NCBI RefSeq assembly: GCF_014647915.1
Contig: NZ_BMQC01000008.1
Span: 62,001 to 126,000, forward strand
DNA length: 64,000 bases
Direction of reading: 5' to 3'
Origin: Pilimelia terevasa
GTDB taxonomy: Bacteria; Actinomycetota; Actinomycetes; Mycobacteriales; Micromonosporaceae
Shown here: piece after piece, positions 7,296 through 15,498 of the stretch
Position numbering within the stretch: position 1 is the stretch's first letter
Layout of the letters: the number at the start of each line of letters is the position of its first letter
Notes under the pieces: model-generated
Told to the model about the DNA's origin: nothing
Seen by the model: only the letters and a program-made list of their open reading frames with translations
Database searches by the model: none
Translations under genes and position numbers: made by a program

Positions 7296-7537
7296 TCGGC
7301 CTGATCGAGCACCTGCTCGACGCCATGGAGCCCGACGACCACCCGGGTGGCGACGAGACCTGGGCCGACCAGCTCGCCGCGATGCGCGCCGACACCGTCC
7401 CCCTGCCCCTGGACGGCCGCCCCGCCACCAGCCGCCCCCGCGCGGTCGGCCGGGTTGAGGCCGCCCGGGTCCGCGCCCACCGCTGGCTGCACGCCGGCTT
7501 CCCCGTCCACATCCCGCACCACCGCCTGGAGGACTGA
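7292..7537 (+). CDS. Small hypothetical early protein (81 aa)
   Basis: GTG 7292 overlaps the previous stop. Acidic N-terminal half, basic C-terminal half ending in a His-rich stretch (VHIPHHRLED). Not recognised. Confidence 0.5.
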   Translation: MIGLIEHLLDAMEPDDHPGGDETWADQLAAMRADTVPLPLDGRPATSRPRAVGRVEAARVRAHRWLHAGFPVHIPHHRLED

Positions 7538-7540
7538 CCC

Positions 7541-8089
7541 ATGCCCATCGACATGCCCATCGACATCGACGCCATCAAGCAGCGCGACAGCGCCGCCACG
7601 CCCGGCCCGTGGCAGTGGTTCGGCAACACCGACAACCACCAGGTATTCCTGGGCACCCCCGACCGCGGCCGGCTGTACATCATGCGGTTCGTTCGCTGGG
7701 GGATGCGCGACGCGCAGCCGGTGTTCTACGACCACGCCGGCGACACCGGCCAGGTCAAAGCCGCCGACGTCCCGATCTACCAGGTCGCCCCGGACGCGAC
7801 CAGCCGGGCCGACGAGCGGGTGTACCGGGCCGACATCCGCGGCCTGCGCCAGCCCGACGCCGAGTTCATCGCCGCCGCCCGGCAGGACGTGACCGACCTG
7901 CTCGCCGCACTGACCGACGCCCGCGCCGAGGTCGACCGCCTCCGCACCGGTGTCAAGGCGGTCGCCGACGGTCTGGACCTGGCCGCCGCCGAGGACGCCA
8001 ACCCCTGGCTCACCGCCGAGCACCGCGGCGGCCTGGCCAACACCGCCACCCAGCTCCTGGACCTCCTCGCCGCCGGCGGTGCCCTGTGA
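7541..8089 (+). CDS. Ead/Ea22-like early phage protein
   Basis: A 182-residue protein with features of the Ead/Ea22-like family common in actinophages: RDSAATPGPWQWFG near the N-terminus and ADAEFIAAARQD-type helix (here QPDAEFIAAARQDV) leading into a heptad-rich helix. Family members are early genes of uncertain biochemical role. The stop overlaps the next GTG. Confidence 0.7.
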   Translation: MPIDMPIDIDAIKQRDSAATPGPWQWFGNTDNHQVFLGTPDRGRLYIMRFVRWGMRDAQPVFYDHAGDTGQVKAADVPIYQVAPDATSRADERVYRADIRGLRQPDAEFIAAARQDVTDLLAALTDARAEVDRLRTGVKAVADGLDLAAAEDANPWLTAEHRGGLANTATQLLDLLAAGGAL

Positions 8090-8469
8090 CCGCCGAGATC
8101 GTCCACCGCTTCGCCCCCGCCGCCGAAGGCGACGAGCCCGACCTGAAGCGCCTCGCCGCCCACTACACCGTCGAGGCGTACGCCCTCCACATGCAGGCGT
8201 TCGTCGGCGGCAGTTGGACCCCCGACGCGATCGAAGCCCGCGGGATGACCGTGCGCGCCGCCTGCAACACGTGGACCGCCGCCTGCGCGCTTAACGCCCT
8301 GCTGTGGCCCGACAGCCACGACGCCGCCGAGCTGATCCAGGACGCCCACGACGGCAAGGGCGAGCAGATCGCCGAGTGGCTCGACGACTGGATGGACCGC
8401 CACGGCATCGACCGAGAGGCCGTCATTCAGGCCGTAGAAGCCCAGCGCGCCGAGGCGGTGACCGCGTGA
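8086..8469 (+). CDS. Small alpha-helical early protein (127 aa)
   Basis: GTG 8086 overlaps the previous stop. Predominantly helical and acidic, with AACNTWTAACALNALLW in the middle. It overlaps the next gene by GTGA. Not recognised. Confidence 0.55.
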   Translation: MTAEIVHRFAPAAEGDEPDLKRLAAHYTVEAYALHMQAFVGGSWTPDAIEARGMTVRAACNTWTAACALNALLWPDSHDAAELIQDAHDGKGEQIAEWLDDWMDRHGIDREAVIQAVEAQRAEAVTA

Positions 8470-9017
8470 CCGCCGTCCTCAAGCGCACGCAGACCGAGCT
8501 GCTGATCGCGGTCGCCGCCGGCCGCGTCTACTACTCGCTCACCGCACCCAACCGCAGCGTCAGCTACCGCGACGACCGGACCCTGCCGGTGGACCGGGAC
8601 CTGATCCGCTCCCTGTACCTGGCCGAGCTGATCGCCGAGGGCGACCCGTGCGGCCAGCGCCCCCAGGTCCGCGCCGCCCGCTCCTGGACCCTCACCCCGG
8701 CCGGGCAGCAGTACGTGGCGGCGCTCGCCGACCCCCACGCCGGTGCCGGCGTCGACCGGCTCGCCCGCATCGCCGCCCAGCTCGTGGCCCGCGTCCGGGA
8801 GGACGGGCCGGCGGAGAACGCGATCTGGCTGGAGCACGCCGTGCCGTCGGCCGAGGACCGGTACGCGCTGCTGTTCGTCCTCGCCGCCGCCGTCCCCACC
8901 GACCGGCCATGGCGGGAGCTGACCGCCTGGGCCACCCGCGACGCCGCGGCGCTCGCCGACGAGGTCGCCGTCGAGCGGTTCAGCCCACCCATCGGCGGCG
9001 GCCGGCGCCGGGAGTGA
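8466..9017 (+). CDS. Hypothetical early protein (183 aa)
   Basis: The N-terminal part looks like a winged helix (LIRSLYLAELIAEGDP, then SWTLTPAGQQYVAAL), the pattern of a small DNA-binding module that reads growth-condition-type repeats in other phage proteins. The C-terminal part is helical. Last gene before a strong stem-loop. Function unknown. Confidence 0.55.
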   Translation: MTAVLKRTQTELLIAVAAGRVYYSLTAPNRSVSYRDDRTLPVDRDLIRSLYLAELIAEGDPCGQRPQVRAARSWTLTPAGQQYVAALADPHAGAGVDRLARIAAQLVARVREDGPAENAIWLEHAVPSAEDRYALLFVLAAAVPTDRPWRELTAWATRDAAALADEVAVERFSPPIGGGRRRE

Positions 9018-9023
9018 GAGCAG

Positions 9024-9061
9024 CCGGCCCGCCCCGCACTTCCCCGCGGGGCGGGCCGGCA
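9024..9061 (+). terminator. GC-rich stem-loop before the replication genes
   Basis: 15-bp perfect arms, GCCGGCCCGCCCCGC (9024-9038) and GCGGGGCGGGCCGGC (9047-9061), with an eight-base loop. No U-tract. It separates the small early genes from the replication initiator. Confidence 0.55.
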
Positions 9062-9099
9062 CCCACCAGCACAGACCAGTACAGCCGAGAGAAGGACCG

Positions 9100-10122
9100 A
9101 TGACCTGGTTCAAGGTGGATGACGGGCTCCACAAGCACCGCAAGCGGATCCGCGTCGGTATGTCCCTGGAGGGCATGGCCGCGATGGGCCTCTGGGCCGT
9201 GGCCGGCTCGTGGGCGTCCGACGAACTCACTGACGGCTGGGTACCCGATGACGTCCTGGAGTACCTGGCGCCCATCCACGGTGGGGATCTCGCCAAGCGC
9301 CTGGAGTCCGCTGGCCTGTGGGAGCGGACGGTCCGCGGCGGCGAGGAGGGCTGGCAGTTCCACGAGTGGTCCAGCCACCAGCCCTCGAAGGATCGGGTGT
9401 TGGCCGACCGGGCGGCGGCAGCCGATCGTCAGCAGCGCGCCCGGGACCGGGCCAGGGCGGCTCGCGAGTCACGCAACCGTCACGGCGTGAGTCACGAGCG
9501 AGGTGCAGAGGCCGTCGACCACGACGACGTGAGAGTGCCCTCTGAGGAGGCGCCCGAGTCCACCGCGACCGCCGCACCTTCCATCGACGGCGACGCGTCC
9601 CTGCCGTCGCCCACGGACATTGACGCTCAAATCGGCCCTGGTCACGGCGGTAGTCACGGCGTGCGTCACGGCGTGACGGACCCGTCAGTCACGGTCCCCC
9701 CGACCCGACCCGACCCGACCCGTACTTCCTACGGAAGTAATAAGAGCGTTAGCGCCGCAAGCGGCGCAGCGCGCAAGCGCGCCACGCGACTGCCCGAAGG
9801 CTTCGCCGTCACCGACGAGATGAAGACCTGGTTCGTCGCCAACTGCCCCGGCATCGACGGCCGGCGCGAGCACGAGCGGTTCACCGACTACTGGACCGGC
9901 ATCGGCGGCGCCAAGGGCACCAAGACCGACTGGGTGGCGACCTGGCGCAACTGGATGCGTAAGGCCGCCGACGACCAGCGCGCCCGCCCGGCCGCCCGCG
10001 GGCCGATGACCGGCGCCAACCGCTTCCACAACGACCAGACCGACGAAGAACGCGCCCGCCGCAACCCGTACGCCGGCGGCAAGAACGCCATCATCGCCAG
10101 CCGCACTGGAGCGTCCGCATGA
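9100..10122 (+). CDS. Phage replication initiator-like protein
   Basis: A 340-residue protein. The N-terminus (MTWFKVDDGLHKHRKR, then a winged-helix-like region to about residue 115) matches actinophage replisome-organiser proteins. A low-complexity linker (about 116-220) is encoded by the iteron and AT-rich stretch described below. The C-terminal domain (about 225-300, WVATWRNWMRKAADDQ) resembles initiator C-termini that recruit the helicase loader. The next gene is a DnaC-like ATPase, as in lambda O/P or phage DnaD/DnaC pairs. RBS GAAGGA precedes ATG 9100. Confidence 0.75.
   Translation: MTWFKVDDGLHKHRKRIRVGMSLEGMAAMGLWAVAGSWASDELTDGWVPDDVLEYLAPIHGGDLAKRLESAGLWERTVRGGEEGWQFHEWSSHQPSKDRVLADRAAAADRQQRARDRARAARESRNRHGVSHERGAEAVDHDDVRVPSEEAPESTATAAPSIDGDASLPSPTDIDAQIGPGHGGSHGVRHGVTDPSVTVPPTRPDPTRTSYGSNKSVSAASGAARKRATRLPEGFAVTDEMKTWFVANCPGIDGRREHERFTDYWTGIGGAKGTKTDWVATWRNWMRKAADDQRARPAARGPMTGANRFHNDQTDEERARRNPYAGGKNAIIASRTGASA
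9468..9693 (+). repeat. GTCACG iterons inside the initiator gene (putative phage origin)
   Basis: GTCACG starts at 9468, 9479, 9491, then 9641, 9653, 9665 (exact 12-bp spacing for the last three, most reading GTCACGGCG), with an inverted copy at 9672 and another direct copy at 9688. A relatively AT-rich stretch with the palindrome ACTTCCTACGGAAGT (9723-9737) follows. Iterons plus an AT-rich segment within the initiator gene is the layout of the lambda origin. Confidence 0.65.
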
Positions 10123-10835
10123 CCAGCACCGAACCGACCCGCATCGGTCACGCCTTCACCGAGTTCACCGCACCCGGCCAGCGCCGAGGCCAGGCCGGCG
10201 CGTCCACGATGTCGGCCCGCGACCCGATCCACGACCTCGTCGGCGACGAGTGGGTCGCCGCGATGCGCGCCCGCCGCGCCGCCAACCGCAACGCCGGCTA
10301 CGTCAAGCACCGGCAGGCCCGCTACGCCGACGCCAGCTACACCAAGCTGCGCGCCGACCAGACCGCCGACGGCAAGATCGCCGCCTGGTTCGACCGCGGC
10401 CCCCGCGCCCTGGTCATCGCCGGCCCGTCGCGCACCGGGAAGACCACCGCCGCGTACGCGATCACCAACGACGCCGCCACCCGCGGTGCCTGGGTCGTCG
10501 CCCGCACCGCCCTTGGCCTGTCCGCCGCCCTCAAGCCCGACGGCGAGCCCTTCGCCCTCCAGTACGCCCTGGACTGCGACCTGCTGCTCCTTGATGACCT
10601 GGGTCGGGAGCGGGTCACCGACTGGTGGCTGGAGCAGCTCCAGCACATCGTCGACGAGCGGTGTGGCAACCAGCGGCGCCTGATCGTTACCGCGAACACC
10701 CCCGCCGACTCCGCCGCCGCGTTCGACTCCCTCGCCGAGCGGTACGGCGACCCGCTCGCCGAGCGCCTGATCGACGGCAGCGGCCTGGTCGTCCTCGACG
10801 GGGAGCCGATCCGCGAGGTCGTGACCGAGTGGTGA
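10119..10835 (+). CDS. DnaC-like AAA+ helicase loader
   Basis: A 238-residue P-loop ATPase. Walker A AGPSRTGKT lies at about residues 101-109, Walker B LLLLDDLG at about 155-162, and sensor 1 VTANT follows. This is the DnaC/IstB type that loads the replicative helicase. It overlaps the initiator gene by ATGA, which supports a shared role in starting phage replication. Confidence 0.85.
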   Translation: MTSTEPTRIGHAFTEFTAPGQRRGQAGASTMSARDPIHDLVGDEWVAAMRARRAANRNAGYVKHRQARYADASYTKLRADQTADGKIAAWFDRGPRALVIAGPSRTGKTTAAYAITNDAATRGAWVVARTALGLSAALKPDGEPFALQYALDCDLLLLDDLGRERVTDWWLEQLQHIVDERCGNQRRLIVTANTPADSAAAFDSLAERYGDPLAERLIDGSGLVVLDGEPIREVVTEW

Positions 10836-11008
10836 CCCCCGAAGACCACGCCGCCCGCGTCGAGCGCGCCCACCGCGGCGCAGCCCTCTGCCGCGCCGCC
10901 CTCCAGCCCCGCCCCGAGCCCGAGCCGGCCCGCCCGCTGACCCGCTCCGAGCAAATCCACGCCCGCGCACTGGAGCGCGCCCGCACCGACCGGGAGGCCC
11001 GCCGATGA
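10832..11008 (+). CDS. Small basic protein (58 aa)
   Basis: GTG 10832 overlaps the DnaC-like stop. Rich in Arg, Ala and Pro, mostly helical; no motif recognised. Confidence 0.5.
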   Translation: MTPEDHAARVERAHRGAALCRAALQPRPEPEPARPLTRSEQIHARALERARTDREARR

Positions 11009-11181
11009 CCGCCACCCTGACCGCCGCGACCTGCCCGACCTGCCGCGCCCGCTTCGCCGACGTCGACCTGTTCGACGCCCACCGCCAGCGCGGCGCCTGC
11101 CACGACCCCGCCGCTGCCGGCCTCATCCGCATCGACGGCATCTGGACCGAGTGGCTCCTCCTCATCGGAGCCGACGCATGA
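11005..11181 (+). CDS. Small C2HC zinc-finger-like protein (58 aa)
   Basis: CPTC at residues 9-12, then DLFDAHRQRGAC, gives a C-x2-C-x12-H-x5-C arrangement, close to a C2H2-type finger. Probably nucleic-acid binding. ATGA overlaps on both sides place it in the replication operon. Confidence 0.6.
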   Translation: MTATLTAATCPTCRARFADVDLFDAHRQRGACHDPAAAGLIRIDGIWTEWLLLIGADA

Positions 11182-11315
11182 GCCGCCCACCCGCCAAGCC
11201 GCCCACCCCGCCCCCCTGCACCCGCTGCAACGGCCCGCTGTGGCTGGTCACCCGCCGCTGCGCCAACAACTGCCGCACCAAGCCCACCGCCACCGCACCG
11301 AAGGAGAAGCCGTGA
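11178..11315 (+). CDS. Small Cys- and Pro-rich protein (45 aa)
   Basis: CTRCNGPLWLVTRRCANNC suggests a zinc ribbon. ATG 11178 overlaps the previous stop, and its end (AAGGAGAAGCC) supplies the RBS for the methylase gene. Function unknown. Confidence 0.5.
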   Translation: MSRPPAKPPTPPPCTRCNGPLWLVTRRCANNCRTKPTATAPKEKP

Positions 11316-12160
11316 CCGTCGCCCTCCGCCCCCCGATCCCGTACTTCGGCGGGAAAATCACCGTCGGCCCGGCCATCGCCGCGCTGCTGCCCGCCCACGC
11401 CCACTACATCGAGCCCTACGCCGGCAGCCTCGCCGTCCTCGGCGCGAAGGCGCCGTCGCGGCACGAGACCGTCAACGACCTCGACGAGCACCTGGTGGCG
11501 TTCTTCCGGGTGCTCCGCGACCGGCGCGAGGAGCTGCGCGAGGTGTGCCGGTGGACGCCGCACGCCCGCGCCGAGTACCGCGACAGCCGCATCGACGCCA
11601 TGCCGGCCGACCTGCCGGACCTGGAGCGTGCCCGCCGGGTCTGGGTTCAGCTCACTCAGGGCCGCGCCGGGAACCTGCTGGCGACCGGGTGGCGGCACGT
11701 CGTCAAGCCTGAGGGCTCCTCGATCTCGATGCCGGCCTATCTGGACGGCTACGTCGACCGGATCGCACCGTTCGCCGAGCGGCTGCGGGACGTGTCGCTG
11801 GAGTGCCTGCCGGCGCTGGACCTGATCGCCAAGTACGGCCAGCACCCCAGCGTCCTGCTCTACGTCGACCCGCCGTACCTCGGCGCGGTCCGCGAGGCGC
11901 GCGGCTACCGGCACGAAATGCGCGACGACGTCGACCACCGGCAGCTCGCTGAGGCGCTGCACGGCTGCCACGCCGCGGTCGTCCTGTCCGGGTACGCCTC
12001 CGACCTGTACGACCGGGAGCTGTACACCGGCTGGGACCGGCACTCCATCGCCGCGTCCACCGGTCAGGGCGGCACCTGGGCGAACAGGACCGAGGTCCTC
12101 TGGTCGAACCGGCCGCTCGGCCAGCAGATGTCCCTCCTCGACGCCCTGGACGTCCGATGA
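11312..12160 (+). CDS. Dam-type (D12 class) DNA adenine N6-methyltransferase
   Basis: A 282-residue enzyme. Near the N-terminus are PIPYFGGK and YIEPYAGS (SAM-binding motif I), then NDLDEHL. The catalytic DPPY lies at about residue 190 (LLYVDPPYLG). D12-class enzymes methylate adenine N6, often at GATC; specificity cannot be read here. No cognate endonuclease is adjacent, so it probably protects phage DNA or has a regulatory role. GTG 11312 has AAGGAG eight bases upstream. Confidence 0.9.
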   Translation: MTVALRPPIPYFGGKITVGPAIAALLPAHAHYIEPYAGSLAVLGAKAPSRHETVNDLDEHLVAFFRVLRDRREELREVCRWTPHARAEYRDSRIDAMPADLPDLERARRVWVQLTQGRAGNLLATGWRHVVKPEGSSISMPAYLDGYVDRIAPFAERLRDVSLECLPALDLIAKYGQHPSVLLYVDPPYLGAVREARGYRHEMRDDVDHRQLAEALHGCHAAVVLSGYASDLYDRELYTGWDRHSIAASTGQGGTWANRTEVLWSNRPLGQQMSLLDALDVR

Positions 12161-12522
12161 GCAGCCGCGTCCTGACCGCGATGAGCGAGTCCACCCTCCA
12201 GACCGCCGTCCTCGACCTCGCCGCCCGCCTCCACCTCCGCGTCGCGCACTTCCGACCCGCCCTCGTCGGCGGCCGGTGGATGACCCCCGTCGCCGCGGAC
12301 GGCGCCGGCTGGCCCGACCTGGTCATCGTCGGCGCCCGCGGCGTCCTCTACCGCGAACTCAAAGCAGCCCGCGGCCGGCTGTCTGCTGCCCAACGGACGT
12401 GGCTGGACGCGCTCGCCGAGGCCGGTTGCGACGCCCGGGTGTGGACCCCCGACGACTGGCAGGACCGCCGCGTCCTCGCCGAGATGGCCGCCATCGCCCG
12501 CAGGAAGCCCGCAAGGCCATGA
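12157..12522 (+). CDS. VRR-NUC domain endonuclease
   Basis: A 121-residue stand-alone VRR-NUC (PD-D/ExK type) nuclease: the first helix has ESTLQTAVLDLA, the catalytic core is GWPDLVIVG followed by VLYRELKAARG. Phage proteins of this family act on branched DNA such as Holliday junctions. It overlaps the methylase stop. Confidence 0.85.
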   Translation: MSSRVLTAMSESTLQTAVLDLAARLHLRVAHFRPALVGGRWMTPVAADGAGWPDLVIVGARGVLYRELKAARGRLSAAQRTWLDALAEAGCDARVWTPDDWQDRRVLAEMAAIARRKPARP

Positions 12523-12752
12523 CCCCCACCCGTCCCACCATTCCGGCCCAACGGCGCGGCAGCGACCCTCTCAGCGGGCGGACGGGCCATCTCCACGACA
12601 TGGCACGGCGCCTCATCCGCGACGCCATCCGCCACTACCCGGGCGCGCGGGTCGCCTGCCTCGACCTCAACGACCACCGCCTCGCCGACGTACTCCTGCA
12701 CCTCATCCGCACCGCCCAGCTCCACATCACCTGGCCCGACCAGACGTCCTAG
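12519..12752 (+). CDS. Small hypothetical protein (77 aa)
   Basis: ATG 12519 overlaps the nuclease stop. The central part (MARRLIRDAIRHYPGARVAC) is helical, the rest probably beta. Not recognised. Confidence 0.5.
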   Translation: MTPTRPTIPAQRRGSDPLSGRTGHLHDMARRLIRDAIRHYPGARVACLDLNDHRLADVLLHLIRTAQLHITWPDQTS

Positions 12753-12764
12753 AAGGAGATCAAC

Positions 12765-13049
12765 ATGCCGACCCCCACCCGAGGTACCACCCGGGCCGAT
12801 TCGGCCGCCCACGGCGAGCAGCACAGGCCGCACGGGCACCACCACGACAGCGAACCCGACGCCATCACCGCACTCCGCACCACCATCGGCGCCATCCACA
12901 TGCACGCCACCGGCGTCGCGCCGGTCGACCTTGACCGGGAGATGGACCGCGCCGCCCGGCTCCTCGATCAGCTCAGCGCCGCGCTGACCGGCCAGCACGA
13001 CCAGTGCGGACCCGGCGCCCACACCTGCACCGAGGGAGAGACCCGATGA
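12765..13049 (+). CDS. Small His-rich protein (94 aa)
   Basis: RBS AAGGAG precedes ATG 12765. The N-terminus is His-rich (HRPHGHHHDS) and could bind metal; the second half is a helix pair ending in a Cys pair. Unknown function. Confidence 0.5.
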   Translation: MPTPTRGTTRADSAAHGEQHRPHGHHHDSEPDAITALRTTIGAIHMHATGVAPVDLDREMDRAARLLDQLSAALTGQHDQCGPGAHTCTEGETR

Positions 13050-13252
13050 CCCAGCCCCACACCTACCGGCGCGCCTACTGCCCGACCTGCCGCCGACACC
13101 TGTCCATCACCCGCGACGGCAAGATGCGCCGCCACGTCCGTAACCCCGGCGGCATCTTCCCGCCCGTCGACTGCCCAGGCACCGGCCAGGACGGCACCGA
13201 CAGCCCCGACTGGACCCCGACCCCGACCAGCACCGGGGGGAGCGGGCGATGA
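13046..13252 (+). CDS. Small zinc-finger-like protein (68 aa)
   Basis: YCPTCRRHLSITRDGKMRRH gives C-x2-C and a later H/C set, consistent with a treble-clef or C2H2-type finger. Overlaps neighbours by ATGA. Probably nucleic-acid binding. Confidence 0.55.
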   Translation: MTQPHTYRRAYCPTCRRHLSITRDGKMRRHVRNPGGIFPPVDCPGTGQDGTDSPDWTPTPTSTGGSGR

Positions 13253-13764
13253 GCGACATCGCAGACATCGGCGGCGCCTACGGGCGCGAGCGCGACGGAC
13301 ACATTCAGCAGCTCATGGACTGCGGCGTCCGCATCACTGAGCTGACCGCTCGGGTCGCCGAGCTGGAGGCCGAGAACGAGCGGTTGGCCCGCGAGTACAA
13401 CCAGCTCGGCGAGGTCTACGTCCAGTGCCTGGCCGAGCGGCTGGAGTACAAGGGCGAGGCGGAGAGGGTTGCCGAGCTGGAGGAGCAGCTCGCCAAGGCT
13501 CAGCTTCCTGTCGAGGCGTGGGAGATCCCCGGCGACCTCATCGATCGAGTCGACAGCTTCATCAGCGGCCTCAACACCAAGGTCGACGCCATCCACGCCG
13601 ACGTCCGCCGGCTCGTTGACGTGGTTCCGCCTAACTTCGGCGCAGCTAGCAGCAAATTAGGCGGCAGTGGCGCAGGCGCCCCGGACGCCTGTGAGACCTG
13701 TGAGACCTGTGAGAGCGCCGACACCCCGGACGCCGCTGCCACGACCGGGGAGGCGGCGGCATGA
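13249..13764 (+). CDS. Coiled-coil protein (171 aa)
   Basis: Residues about 20-85 form an extended coiled coil (ITELTARVAELEAENERLAR and following heptads), followed by a globular part and a low-complexity tail with a CETCETCE repeat. Role unknown; coiled-coil early proteins in actinophages are often scaffolds for host takeover. Confidence 0.6.
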   Translation: MSDIADIGGAYGRERDGHIQQLMDCGVRITELTARVAELEAENERLAREYNQLGEVYVQCLAERLEYKGEAERVAELEEQLAKAQLPVEAWEIPGDLIDRVDSFISGLNTKVDAIHADVRRLVDVVPPNFGAASSKLGGSGAGAPDACETCETCESADTPDAAATTGEAAA

Positions 13765-13907
13765 GCGACCTCAAGCAGAGCCGCGCCGACCGGATCACCG
13801 ACTGGGCGCTCCTCGCGATCCTCGTGGTCATCGGCCTGTTCGTGCTCAGCGGCGTCGTCGGCCTCTGGGTGACCGTCATCATCCCCGCCCTCAACGCCCC
13901 CGCCTGA
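13761..13907 (+). CDS. Small single-span membrane protein (48 aa)
   Basis: ATG 13761 overlaps the coiled-coil gene stop. A transmembrane helix (LLAILVVIGLFVLSGVVGLW) follows a short charged N-terminus. Confidence 0.5.
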   Translation: MSDLKQSRADRITDWALLAILVVIGLFVLSGVVGLWVTVIIPALNAPA

Positions 13908-13958
13908 CCTGCTGCCCGGCCGTCACCCGGCGGCCGGCACCCAACCAGAGGAGACACC

Positions 13959-14276
13959 GTGCCCACCTTCCGCAAGAAGCCCGTCGAAGTCGAAGCCATC
14001 CAGTTCGACGGCCAACTCGCCAGCACCGAGGACATCAACCGACTCGGCGCCGGCGCCGTCTACGTACCCCGCGGCTACGAGCACCGGATGCGCTACGACA
14101 GCGAACAGGACCGCAGCAACGGCCACGTCCTCGACGACGCCCCGCCGTACCTCGTGATCCACACCCTCGAAGGTGACCACCGCGCCAACGTCGGCGACTG
14201 GATCATCCGCGGCGTCGCCGGCGAGCTGTACCCGTGCAAGCCCGACATCTTCGAGGCCACGTACGACCCCGCCTGA
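13959..14276 (+). CDS. Conserved actinophage protein of unknown function (105 aa)
   Basis: The start (FRKKPVEVEAIQFDG) and the end (GDWIIRGVAGELYPCKPDIF) are the hallmarks of a small protein common in phages and prophages. Its function is not known. GTG 13959 is preceded by AGAGGAG. Confidence 0.7.
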   Translation: MPTFRKKPVEVEAIQFDGQLASTEDINRLGAGAVYVPRGYEHRMRYDSEQDRSNGHVLDDAPPYLVIHTLEGDHRANVGDWIIRGVAGELYPCKPDIFEATYDPA

Positions 14277-14286
14277 CCCGCCCGTC

Positions 14287-14317
14287 GCCCGGCCGGCGTG
14301 GGGAGGACCGGCCGGGC
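14287..14317 (+). terminator. GC-rich stem-loop between early cistrons
   Basis: GCCCGGCCGG (14287-14296) pairs with CCGGCCGGGC (14308-14317) across an 11-base loop. No U-tract. Same type as at 6071 and 9024. Confidence 0.45.
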
Positions 14318-14346
14318 ACCCACCACCCGCACAACCGAGGAGCACC

Positions 14347-15318
14347 GTGACCGACTGCGTGATCTGCGGCCGCGCCACCGACGGCTACGCCTGCGAACCC
14401 TGCACCCGCCCCGTACACCGCGACCTGATCGCCGCCGCGGCGCTCACCGACGACACGCTCACCACCATCGCCCGCCTCGACCGCCTCCCCGACCGCGGCG
14501 GCCGGACCGCGCCCCTACGCGACGACGAACCCCCGACCACGCCCGGCGGCAAGCCGCGCCAGCCGAACTGGCTCATCGAGGACCGGCCCACCACCCCAGC
14601 CTCCGCGCTGCGGCCCACCGCCGCGCCGGTCAACCTCGACGCATCCTCCCGCGTCGACGCGGCCACCGGCGTCATCACGACCTGGGCGCGCATGGTCATC
14701 GAGGAGCGCGGCCTACCCACCGCCCCAGCACCCGCCCCGCTGGCCGGGCCGACGTGCGAGCCGTTGCAGGACTGCCGCCGGCACCGCACCTGCCGCGCCA
14801 TCCTCGGCCAGCACCGCGCCCGCCCCGGCCTCAGCGCCGCCGGCCGTGCGGCGCTGCTGCTCACCAACCACCTCACCTGGCTGCGCCACCACCCCGCCGC
14901 CGCCGAGGCCCTACCCGAGCTGGGGCAGGCGTGCCGGGACATCATCCGCACCGTCGACCGGCCCGCCGAACTGGAGCTGGTAGGCGCCTGCGACTGCGGC
15001 GTGCGCCTCTACGCCAAGGCCCGCGCCGCCACCATCACCTGCCGGCACTGCGGGAAGGCGTGGAACACCGACAGCGGCCGAGCGGAGATGACCAAACACA
15101 TCCGGGCCAGCCTCGTCACCGGCGCCGAGTACGTCACCCTGCACCTGCGCCAGCACCCCGGCCAGCCCCGCAAGCGTGTCCGCGACCTGATCGCGCAGTG
15201 GGCGCGGCGCGGGCACATCCAGGTCCGCGGGCTGTCCGCCGACGGGGATCCGCTGTACCGGTACGGCGACATCGACACGCGGATGAACCGACTGGAGGAT
15301 GCCAGCTCAGTGGCATGA
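14347..15318 (+). CDS. Zinc-ribbon / winged-helix early phage protein
   Basis: A 323-residue protein with an N-terminal zinc knuckle (CVICGRATDGYACEPC), a helical middle domain (about 150-220), a second zinc ribbon (CDCGVRLYAKARAATITCRH) and a C-terminal winged-helix-like domain (VRDLIAQWARRGHIQVRG). This architecture is common at the end of early operons in actinophages; a DNA-binding regulatory role is likely but unproven. GTG 14347 has GAGGAG upstream. Confidence 0.65.
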   Translation: MTDCVICGRATDGYACEPCTRPVHRDLIAAAALTDDTLTTIARLDRLPDRGGRTAPLRDDEPPTTPGGKPRQPNWLIEDRPTTPASALRPTAAPVNLDASSRVDAATGVITTWARMVIEERGLPTAPAPAPLAGPTCEPLQDCRRHRTCRAILGQHRARPGLSAAGRAALLLTNHLTWLRHHPAAAEALPELGQACRDIIRTVDRPAELELVGACDCGVRLYAKARAATITCRHCGKAWNTDSGRAEMTKHIRASLVTGAEYVTLHLRQHPGQPRKRVRDLIAQWARRGHIQVRGLSADGDPLYRYGDIDTRMNRLEDASSVA

Positions 15319-15355
15319 TCGTGTTACTGTCAGCGCCAGAGCGACTGACGACTGC

Positions 15356-15385
15356 TGCCCACCCACCGGTTCGGTGAGGTGGGCA
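15356..15385 (+). terminator. Strong stem-loop at the early/late boundary
   Basis: TGCCCACC-CACCG pairs with CGGTG-A-GGTGGGCA with a single bulged A. It follows the last early gene and precedes the packaging genes. No U-tract, so termination is likely but not certain. Confidence 0.5.
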
Positions 15386-15498
15386 TCGTCGTGTCTGGAC
15401 CTGCACGTGGCTGGCAGGGTGGTGGAACGGCCGGCGCTCGCTGAGGGGTCAGCGCCGGCCGACACCCCCGCCCCGGAACACCGCGGCAGGGGGCGACC

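Noticed and set aside
9888-11165. Long minus-strand open frame (425 codons) over the replication genes
   Set aside because: It is antisense to the initiator and DnaC-like genes, which have clear motifs and overlapping starts. Composition is the usual high-GC shadow.
11312-12522. Restriction-modification system (Dam methylase plus VRR nuclease)
   Set aside because: The VRR-NUC protein is a small branched-DNA nuclease type without a specificity domain, and both genes sit in the replication operon.
13680-13715. Short tandem repeat (GTGAGACCT) as a regulatory array
   Set aside because: Only two to three units inside a coding tail; explained by low-complexity protein sequence.
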